A DNA stretch of 64,000 nt from Cephalotus follicularis (Eukaryota > Streptophyta > Magnoliopsida > Oxalidales > Cephalotaceae). The translations under genes and the position numbers were made by a program. Numbering within the stretch: position 1 is the stretch's first letter; each line of letters begins with the position of its first letter. Positions 55,070 through 64,000 of the stretch are shown here, in pieces. The notes under the pieces are model-generated. The model was not told the origin of the DNA. It worked only from the letters and a program-made list of their open reading frames with translations, and made no database searches. The stretch lies in the NCBI GenBank assembly GCA_001972305.1, contig BDDD01000896.1, positions 218,535-282,534 of the forward strand, written 5' to 3'.

Positions 55070-56961
55070 GCTTTTGTACTCACTCGGCTAAGTAGAGAAA
55101 GATATAAATACATTTTTGGGGTCAATGATAATGAATGTCATTTAATGAATGCATCGTGATGCAATACATATATATATATAGCTGTCAATAGGTGCAAACT
55201 TGCCAAGTGGTTACAATCCATCAATATCACGAAGGCATCGCCAACTCCTGGCCCAGATACTGTACTCCTCACTCCAGTCTCATCTCCGGACGACTCAAAG
55301 CAGGTCATAATTCGATGTCACTTGCACTACGGCGAAGTAACCAACAACATGGATTCATCCAGCCATCTCCTGGCCCCTAGAGTCCAAATCGCCTGTTAGC
55401 GTCAGTGGCAATCTCCTACCATTGCAACTAATACAGCAACAATCCAATCATAATCCAATTCAAGTAGTTTAAAAATAAATACTTGAAAACATATATATTT
55501 GCTCAAATGTATAACAATCCTATTTTTCAAGCAGTTTAGAATACTTGTCATAACATATTTACTCAAATATGTATCAATTCTTTTGAAAACGTATTTCAAT
55601 TTTGAACATAACATTTTATGTAAATTAATGATTTAAATTAAATCATGAATGCAACTTCCTAAAATGATAAAACATTTTAGAAGCAATAACAATACAATTC
55701 ACGATCCAACAATCAATCCACAATCCAATTAACAGTTCTATATGCAATGCAAATATATTCTCAAATGCATCTATAGTCGTTTTGGGGTCAACGTGCACCA
55801 TTTAAGTGAAATCGTCCAAAACAGTAGCTTAAGTGTCGATGTTTAACCTATAGGCGACGATGATAATTTCCTCTAAGCGTCGACGCATCCATCCTTAACG
55901 CTAGTGCTTTATCCAGAACTCTACACGTCAATACTTGTCTTTTGCGTTGACCTTTCAAGGTCAGGATCCTTGAGCATCGGCGCTTATCACTTTGGAGTCG
56001 ATGCTTTGAGGTGGGACCTCAGGCGTCAAAATCCATGTCTCCATCTTTACACATTTTTGGAACAGGGCGTTGACGCTATCACTAAGTGTCGATGTTCATC
56101 GCGAAACTGGTATGATTCTTAACATAACATGTCAAAGCGTCGACGCTTCCATTGTAAGCGTCAATGGTTATACGGTCCAGAACATCATCTTTTTCGTTTC
56201 AACACAATACCAGTGGAAACCAATCAATCATACATGCAATCCAGTTCAACATTCACTCAGTATATAGCATGCATGGCAGGTTAACAACTAACAGTATCCA
56301 TGGCATCAATCCAACAGTCCACTATCCATAAGTCCATGCATTTCATCAATGAACAATCACTATTTTTGAACTCAAATTTGCATGTATAAATCCCCTATCT
56401 TTGATTCCATGTTAGGAACCGGAGTCCATTTCCTGAAGTCCTCAGGACAATGGTGTTTGAGCTCCCCCAGTAGTTCCAAGCAACTCATCTCCCTTCCTGG
56501 TTCGAGCTTTCCAAGCTTGCACCGACCCGAAAATGGAGAATGGCTCTCCTTTTCTCTCCCTTTCCTCTCAATGTTCTCTCTACTCTTTCTTTCTGTTTCC
56601 TTTCCTTTTCTTTCCCTCCAGGTAGCGTAGGAAGGATGAGTAGAGGGACACGTTTTATGGTGTCGTGCGTTCCCTCTCTCACTTCCCTTCACCATGCCGC
56701 ACATGCATGGCATCTACCTCTCCTCTCTCATGCACATGACACACAGGTGTCACAATCTCCCTTTCAATCTAGTCAATGCATGCTTAGGAGTCAGGGTACA
56801 TGTTGGTGACATGATAGCATGTCCAACACGTTGCTATATTCATGTGAAGGCGCCTGGAAAGCGGCTTTTACCTGCCTCATTGCACATGTTTCTGTCAGTG
56901 TTCAAATGTGACTGATATTCGCCACTAAGCGTCGATGCTTACCTATAGCGGCAGCGCTTAT
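55070..56961 (-). mobile_element. Diverged C-type LTR, reverse, part 1
   Basis: On the minus strand this resembles the C LTR: the AACTCCTGGC block at 55230-55240 corresponds to GCCAGGAGTTGG of C, and an AT microsatellite lies at 55165-55182. Its first few hundred bases on the left are missing at the join to element C. It is interrupted at 56962 by solo element D and continues at 60577. Palindrome cluster II lies at 55825-56170. Small open frames near 56372-56915 are low-complexity and overlap on both strands. Confidence 0.75.
55825..56170. promoter_or_regulatory. GTCGAC palindrome cluster II, diverged C-type LTR
   Basis: Sites include AAGTGTCGATGTTTAA, AAGCGTCGACGCATCC, GGAGTCGATGCTTTG, GGGCGTTGACGCTATC, AAGTGTCGATGTTC and AAAGCGTCGACGCTTCC. 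Many are decayed at CpG positions. Confidence 0.45.
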
Positions 56962-59900
56962 TGACACGCTCTTTATCCTTAACCCAGCCTGACGAGCCGT
57001 GCCTTGATTAGACTAACTAATCTCACTTTAACACAACTTCCCAAATGGTCACCCATCCTAAAACTTCTCCCGACTGAGCACGCTTAACCATAGAGTTTTC
57101 ATAACTTTTTATTCACTAGACCACTCTTTTTATACTTAATCACTTATGCAATCCTTTATTCTTATATGAGGTCAAATATCAATAAGTTTAACAGTTACTA
57201 ATTAATTCCGCACTTGACCTCCATAATTATATTATCACCATTACTTTATTACTTTCATGTTTAACCTCATACTCATGTCATTTATCTTAATTATTTGTCC
57301 ATTAAATAGGGTGGAAAATTCTGCACAAAAACTACAAGAGTTCCCGTTAAAAATGGACATTTCCCAAATTTTTCACATGTAGAAATATCACACTCTATAA
57401 GGAGGAATCAGCAATTTATTATGTCTTATCCATCATCGGGATATCACAATCATATATTCAACTTTATGTCATCATTTCAGCTATCTATATAATCGCATTT
57501 CTTTGCATATAGCTATATTTCATTACCATCAGTATGAACATAATAAAAACATCCCGATTGTCCCCAATGCATGCATGTGAGGTTGGGCAGAACTGCCAAC
57601 ATGAGGTGCCTGACTCTCATGGTCTACCTTTAACAAAACCATCTGCTACAATGCTGGTAGATCATGTGGTTTATCCTTTGCTCTTTAAACTGCACAAATA
57701 AACTAGGAGTGGGTTATTCCAAATGACTATGTGAGTTGGGACAAATCATTCCCCGTTGCATCCATACAAGAAAATGGATGCTATGAATAAAACGATATGA
57801 TGGAGTCAAGAATGTAAAGCCATAATCAAATGGAGTAAGTAATAAAAAGTACGATAGCAAGACTCCAATAAAAATAACCAGCAACTCAACAATAAAATCC
57901 ACTGAAACGAATATCAAAGTCAAGACAGAAATCAAACACATGAGAGTCACAATAAATCGAAATATCCGAATATCAAAACTCAAAGATACGGTCATAAATC
58001 AAATATCAAATATCAATATCAAATATGTAACATGTGCCCAAAGAGTCATAAAAATATAGGAGGATGCTGGTACCAATCATGTCACTGCCTCATATCTGCC
58101 GCCAAATCACATGGCAATAAAATCTGCTTTGCCTCCAAATCGTATGGAAATACAATATGCTCTGCCACAAAATCACAAGGCATCATATCATAACCGCTGC
58201 AGCAATAATATACATATAGGCCATAGGCTACAGGACTGTACATATCCTTCATATACCGGTATAGAGTGCCTACGCCTCATTAGAGAAATAACATATATAA
58301 ACCTCGACCGAGGGGATGTCGTTATTTCACGGATCTGCCCTCGTTGGAATCACATAGCAGAACCTCGACCGAGGGGACGTCGTTATTTCACAGATCTGCC
58401 CTCGTTGGAAATCCAAAGCGGTCAAATGGATGAGGGACGGAGCATCTACTGCAGTCACACTCAACATACCATGATAGACAATAGAATGCCACATATCCAG
58501 GCCATGGATGCCCAGGGGCAGTTTCCACATACCACCCCATCATACACCAATGGGCATGCTAAGGAGAGTTGATCGTCGAACGTACCCTCACCATTGACCG
58601 GTAATACATATTAGAAAACTCGGTACCCATCATCAGAGTATAACAATATAACAAGTCACAATATCACAAGTGTGTGAAGGGAACCAAGTCACCCAGAGCA
58701 TCGAGCATATAGCCGGTCGGAATCATATCACAAATAATGAATGCGTCATAAAAGACAAACGGGATACAAATCCTGGCCAATATCACATATCATAAGAAAA
58801 CATGGCACATATGAAACAATAGGACTCTCAATAATAAAGTAGAGGAAGGGAATGTCCCACTCATAGATTTACAGAAAGTAACAATCGTTGATAAACCTCT
58901 CGACGGCTCCGGATCGAATACAGGATCCAAGTCTACAACGTCATTACACGACAACATCCGTAAGCACACTTTCAATGCTTATACAATATAAAATGCATGA
59001 AATGCACATATAGGCTATACGATAGCTATATCCCCCATTTTACACTTACTAGCATTTTTAAATATCCATGAATCTCAAGGATTCATTAGCATATCATTCT
59101 CATATGCTCTCTTACTATTTATTACTCTCGTCTTAATTCATTAACATCGTTAGAACTCGATCATTCGTTAACCCACATAACTAGTACAAGACACATCTTT
59201 ACTAATCGCTAAAATCATTTATCAATAGAATCATAGAGATAATATCATCTTTAGACCTTAAGAAAATTACATTCTCTTCTTTACAATCTTGAACCTGAAA
59301 TTTATGAAGTAGAATGGTACCACACTTGTCATACTTTAATTTACTATCACATAAACATCACTAACGAAAAAAAAAAATCAGCCTTCCTTATCCCTTAAAG
59401 AACTAGAATTTTCCAGGAATTAAGAATGAAGATTAATTCATGCTATCACACTTTTATTATATCATTTCCATCATCTTATCCCCTAACAAAAATCAATCTT
59501 CTTTCATAAACAATAGAGCCAAAAATTAAAGGAAAATAAATTGGGAATTGAACTATGCCATCCCACTTCAATTTATTATTATATAAGCATCTCTAACTCC
59601 ATGAAGAAAGTCAATTCCTCCTTACCCATTAATTAACCCAAAAATTAAAGACATAGAAATAGTAAGCAATTCATACCATGATTCTTCAAATATCTAACTC
59701 ATTAAGCTAACAAAATCCATAGAAAATCAAATCTCATTACAGCCCTTCAAACTCGAAAATTTAGAGAAAATAAAAGAGAAACTATTTCATGCCATAAAGC
59801 CTCCATCTTGGTCTAGTTATTATCCATTTAACAAGTATAATTCACCATCTTAACTCATTCTTCTTAAACCCGAAATTTTAGAGGAAGTAATTCATCATTA

Positions 59901-60571
59901 TTCACCTTCATTCAGCAAAAGAAGTTATAGAACTTACTACATATGGTAGAATATAGGAGAAGGAATCACTTGTAGCCTTGATTCTTTGAGAAAACTTGAA
60001 GAATGATGGAAGAAAGTGAGAACTTGCAGGAGGTGTAAGCGTCAGGTATACAAGGAAATGAGGAATGTTGTTTAGCTTCCTTTGTAAGCCTTAAAATGGT
60101 GTAACAATAAAGAAGATTCTAGGGCCTTAGTAGTCCTTCAAGACCTTGCCTGAAAATTTAAAAAATTGGACCTTAAAGAGCTTGGATTCGGCTATGCATG
60201 AAGATAGGAAATTTGGGCCATAAATAACATAAAAAGAAAATGTTTTGGGCCTATCTTGTTGTGTAAAATCGGCCATACTTAAAGAAATTAGAGTTTGGGG
60301 TTTTTAACCATAAGTTTAGCACATAAACCAACTATAAATTAGCCCATTTAGGAATTCAATCAGCTTAGCCCACTTAGAAACCTCAATAACTTAGTCCATT
60401 CAAATTTCCAATTGGTTAATCCATTATAAAAATTAAATAGCCTGGTTCCAAAATAAATTAGTGCATGCCTTAATTAATCACCAAGGTCTCATAAATTATT
60501 ATGAATGGCATGCACGCTTAAGAATACATATTTAATTGATTATACTCCAAAATATAACACGAGGTGTTACA
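56962..60571. mobile_element. Solo LTR-like element D (3610 bp), unclassified
   Basis: The segment starts TGACACGCTCTTT and ends CGAGGTGTTACA. It is flanked by CTTAT at 56957-56961 and 60572-60576. Removing it restores the order expected for the C-type LTR around it. No coding domain is found; the longest frame (58111-58572) shows none. It holds a 61-bp tandem repeat. The TG...CA ends and 5-bp duplication support an LTR, but I could not link it to an internal region, so orientation and family are open. Confidence 0.65.
58301..58413. repeat. 61-bp tandem repeat in element D
   Basis: A unit beginning AACCTCGACCGAGGGGA occurs at 58301 and 58362, with the second copy slightly truncated. Each starts with a near-palindrome, CCTCGACCGAGG. 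Confidence 0.88.
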
Positions 60572-60576
60572 CTTAT

Positions 60577-60843
60577 ACTATTTTTGCACATTGGCGTCAA
60601 CGCTATCACTTGGCGTCGATGCTTTGCGTGCATGTCTTTACGTGCGCACATGCACTCCTTAGCGTCGACGCTTAGGCTAGTTTCTTGCATGTTTAATCTA
60701 ATATATTCCTCCTATTATTCCTTAACATTTCTCACTCAAAATTCAACATCACCATTTGGTAAATTCATCATTCCTCATTAATTTATGATAAAATTACAAT
60801 GAGGATTACAATAGTACATTTAATGGAAATCCCAGGCGTTACA
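60577..60843 (-). mobile_element. Diverged C-type LTR, reverse, part 2
   Basis: On the minus strand it starts TGTAACGCCTGGGATTTCC, which aligns with TGTAATAACCGCAATTTCC of element C. A GCGTCGACGC site (60662-60671) lies 172 bp from this start, with further sites at 60593-60625. It abuts a Tork-like gag on the right. Confidence 0.75.
60593..60675. promoter_or_regulatory. GTCGAC palindrome cluster I, diverged C-type LTR
   Basis: Sites are GGCGTCAACGCTATC, GGCGTCGATGCTTTG and AGCGTCGACGCTTAGG. The outermost is at 172 bp from the LTR start, matching 173 and 174 bp in the other two complete C-type LTRs. Confidence 0.5.
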
Positions 60844-61539
60844 ATGACTAACCCAAAAGTTATCTTGTTCACCAGCAAGAGTTGTACGGTGAGAAAAGTA
60901 GGACGGCTAGGTATCAGTTCTCCAAAGAGCTTTTCTGCACTAAGATGCCAGAAGGAGCATATGTCAACAATAATTGTCTGAAAATGATCACTTGAATTTA
61001 GCAGCTTGCATCTTGGGGTTTTATCCAAGGTGCAGAGTTGAGCACGGATGTAATCCTTCTGTCGCTTCCTCCTTCCTACTCTGAGTTTATCGTCAACTTC
61101 AACATGAACAAAGTTGAGGTCTCTTTTTCTGAGCTCCTCAACATGTATAGGGATATTGAGATTCATCTCCCCAAGTCCAAACTTGTTTTGCACTTGATCC
61201 GCACTTCCCAGAACAAATCAAAGGGGAAGATTTCCCTTGACAAAGACAAAGGCAAGAGCAAGGGCAGGCAGGCAAGGCATAAGGCAGTGCACCCTTATGT
61301 AAGGCCACGGACACTTGTACCCAGTTGAAGGATGGTACATGTGGCGACAGATGTAGCCGCCACTTCAACCGAGCCCTCTACTAAGGGCCTGTATTTTTAC
61401 TGTGGTGTAGCAGAGTACTGGAAGAGGAATTGCAAGAAGTTCCAGTCTTCCATTGACAAAACTCAAGGCAAAGGTAAGCATTCTCTATTTATTATTCAGA
61501 TAAATAAGCCTATTGATAAGAGTTATGCTACTTCTTGGG
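60844..61539 (+). pseudogene. Copia (Tork-like) gag, broken
   Basis: Pieces are ELYGEKSRTARYQFSKELF near 60878, ILLSLPPSYSEFIVNFNMNK (61038-61130), a Lys/Gly-rich linker (KGKISLDKDKGKSKG), and a decayed zinc knuckle YFYCGVAEYWKRNC in which the first Cys and the His are replaced by Tyr. It ends at ATSW, where TSWVLDTGC of the protease would follow in an intact copia polyprotein. Stops occur near 60985 and at 61326. It is cut on the left by the C-type LTR and on the right by the B-type LTR. Confidence 0.8.
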
Positions 61540-62960
61540 TGTCACGCCCTGAACCATGGGATAACCCCACGGCCCGACATGTGGCAGGTCCGTCCATACG
61601 ATCCATATTTATACATAGCATAATATCCAAATTACACTATAAATTAAAACTTTAATACACAATAATGCATGTGGAACAACCATTCAATTACTTGAATAAA
61701 TGAACCCAAAGATAATACACATCATATCATACAAACAATCTTATCTCATACAACAAGTCTCTTATACAAACAATGTAGATAAAGGAAACTGCACCGCAAC
61801 ACGAAATCCTACTCTGCAAGCTATCTCATCTTACATCGGGGTGTCCTCAGCACTCGTCCCTAAAATGTTGTGCCCGTTTCGAGAATGGGGTAGCCAAACA
61901 TGGCTATATAGGTAATAATATATGCAATGAAGTGAATAGATATATAAAAATATATGCATGGCATGTGAAATGCATAAATGTCAATTGTCGACAGTGTAAG
62001 TACATCAACAATCCCTAAGCGGTGACATGCTTAGCGAGTCCTAATCATAGAAAAGACCATAGGTCTCTAGACACTCCATAAGTCAATCCATAACCATCCA
62101 TGGGTAGAAACAATCCGTAAGGTCTGAGTACCAGTCAGCCCCACCAGTCTGAGATAGTACTACCACCGACTACCTACCTTTTGGGGGTCGTAGCCGAGTG
62201 GGGTCAAGATGACGCTGATGACATCAATGCTAGTCCCCAATGGTCCTAGCCCATAATGGTGTCCCCTTAGGTCTAACCATACCATAATGCAATTCCTCAA
62301 TAGTACTAGACCATACCAATTTTCCATTGGTCCATCCACAATGCGGTGTCCCCCATAGGTCCATCCCTAAAGTGGCATCCCATTACCCTCCATATAATGT
62401 GGTCTAACACCATAACCTTCATGACAGAAATCAAGATTATGAATAGGTTATCTCCTCAAGTCTCAAAAAATAACAGCCCATTAACCATAACCATATAAAT
62501 CCCATAACCCATGACCATAAAATCATTTAAATGATAGGGACCCAATCATAAAGTATCGCGTGGGATGTATCCGTCAAAACCATTTTCCATAACCATTTCT
62601 TGGTCCCTATCAATGTTAATAAAACAATTGAGAGGATGTCCAACTAGGATATTCGTGTCCAAACATCCGAATTGAACTAACCTAACCATTTATTGAAAAC
62701 CTCTTTAAAATCCATTTCAAAATTAATTTGAAGATCAATTGGTTTAAAGAAATGATAATATAGGTTACACGACGTTAGGTAGGCTTCCTATGGAACCCAT
62801 ACGAAGCTAAAAGCGTTTGGGGTTGAAAAAAGGTTGGAAACATGTTGTTTTGTGCAAAAACAGTGTACAAAGCATAGACTGTCTAGCCAAAACACCGAAA
62901 GTTAGTGCTATAAAGCGTCGACGATCAAGACGAAGCGTCGACACTTAGTGCGTTACAGCC
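61540..62960 (-). mobile_element. B-type LTR, reverse, partial
   Basis: It starts TGTCACGCCCTGAACC, like solo LTR B at 34072, and shares blocks such as AATCCATAACCAT and the 'CCTAAGCGG' region. It is interrupted at 62961 by a C-type LTR; its remainder would lie beyond the window. Two GTCGAC-type sites lie at 62915-62945. The small open frames inside have no domain. Confidence 0.75.
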
Positions 62961-64000
62961 TGTCGCACCCAGTTATTCCATCAAAGACAAGCATATAAGA
63001 TGATATCAGGAATAAGTAAATAATCCCACAATTCATTCATCAATTCGAATATAATAAGCGGAAGAATTCATATCTGGATTATAAAACATAAGTCATCCGC
63101 ACGCAGCCCACACTACGTGCAGGCATAATCCAACAGTTATCCTTATACATAAGGAAAAAAAAACAACAGTAACGGAGTGTGAACCGTTCGTTACGGAATA
63201 TAGTACATCATAAAAAATAACAACCTTAAGTCGACAATAGAAGCTCTCCAAGCTTCAGCAGTAATCTCCAAAGTCTTCGCTTAATCTGAAATTGTAGGGG
63301 TTAGCCGTTGTCCTCACTTGGCTGAGTAGGAAGATAATGCATGCTAAGGAATATATGGTAAATATGCATGACAGTTAATATGAAATGGCATATATATATA
63401 TATATATATATATATAGTATTCCAATATATACGAAATCATTCCAAGTGGCCATAGACAGTACAATGCAAGAATACCTCACAAGGGTACAATCAATCAGTA
63501 AAGTGGTTTGGGTGTCACATGTCGCTAACTTCTAGCACCAACTGTGCACCACCTATCTATCACCCTACACTCCGAAGATGATAGATAAGGTAACATTTAC
63601 TACCGGCGTTAGCGGGCAGTTTAACAATCAAGCTCTGCATTGTAGGAAGTTTTGGTGTGTACTCTAGCCAACTCCTGGCACATAGGACCACCTCCGTTAG
63701 CCAGTGACGTCTGCCATCACTCGACTAATCGGCAATAACATAGACAATCAATTCATTCAATTCAGGAACAATATTACATAAAGATATATTATGCAATATA
63801 CAGTAGTTTTCGTTTGTAGAAAACATATCAATTCAGTCAGTGGTTCTCTTGTGAGAACTAAACAGTAGCAGCGCCTCTATTAAGAGGAGAATAACAGTTG
63901 TAGGATAATAAGATTTTCCGTTAGAAACCGTTAAAATCATTATTTATGCTTCAAGCATTAGGTTGGTAAAATCCTTGAATAAATGTATACCAACAGCAAT
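62961..64000 (-). mobile_element. C-type LTR, reverse, cut by window end
   Basis: It starts TGTCGCACCCAGTTATTC, the reverse of the C LTR end GAATAACGGGGTGTGACA with a few changes. It then follows the C LTR backwards through the TTAGCCGTTGTCCTCACTTG block and an AT microsatellite (63391-63416) to about the position of 54040. Whether an internal region follows cannot be seen. Confidence 0.85.
63391..63416. repeat. (AT)n microsatellite in C-type LTR
   Basis: A run of about 13 AT/TA units at the same LTR position as the runs at 47322 and 54630. Confidence 0.85.

Noticed and set aside
56372..56915. Lys/Arg/Glu-rich and Ser/Phe/Leu-rich frames on both strands
   Set aside because: They arise from a purine/pyrimidine-skewed stretch of an LTR; neither strand shows a protein-like pattern.

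Overview
This window is plant nuclear DNA made almost entirely of nested LTR retrotransposons, most probably from a eudicot with a large, repeat-rich genome. The evidence is plant-type Ty3/gypsy chromovirus polyproteins, Ty1/copia Sirevirus-like and Tork-like polyproteins, initiator-Met-tRNA primer-binding sites, long LTRs (2.5 to 3.8 kb) and many solo LTRs. I found no host gene, tRNA, rRNA or CRISPR array. The species cannot be named from this sequence.

Layout. 1-5790 is unclassified AT-rich DNA holding a 2.5 kb solo LTR (family A; 2684-5214, target-site duplication TCATG). 5790-7283 is the 3' end of a minus-strand copia element. From 7284 to 44824 lies one minus-strand gypsy element, here called A-prime (3' LTR remnant 7284-7675, pol 7676-9275 and 32277-34071, gag 37884-39120, 5' LTR 39291-40488 plus 43469-44824). 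It has been split three times. A second gypsy element of family A fills 9276-32276 (TSD GCTAC). A 3.8 kb solo LTR of family B fills 34072-37878 (TSD CCTAT/CCTGT). A 3.0 kb solo LTR of family C (variant C2) fills 40489-43463 (TSD ATAAA). Element A itself carries a Sirevirus-like copia element in its 3' LTR (10157-18017) and a 5669-bp tandem duplication (20881-26549 and 26550-32218).

44825-45940 is a broken minus-strand copia gag. 45936-55069 is a plus-strand chromovirus of family C with one complete LTR, one truncated LTR and a full-length gag-pol frame carrying seven stop codons. 55070-60843 is a reverse-oriented C-type LTR holding a 3.6 kb solo LTR-like element D (TSD CTTAT). 60844-61539 is a broken Tork-like gag. 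61540-62960 is a reverse B-type LTR, interrupted by a reverse C-type LTR that runs off the window.

All polyprotein genes are broken by in-frame stops, frameshifts or deletions. The one long intact frame with a plausible product is the env-like third ORF of the Sirevirus (15100-16257).

The most striking unexplained signal is a short GTCGAC-centred palindrome. It occurs as AAGCGTCGACGCTT-like or CAGTCGACTG-like clusters with unrelated spacers, in LTRs of at least five retrotransposon families from both superfamilies. In three separate C-type LTRs the first site lies 172-174 bp from the LTR start, although one LTR uses the CAGTCGACTG version and two use the GCGTCGACGC version.
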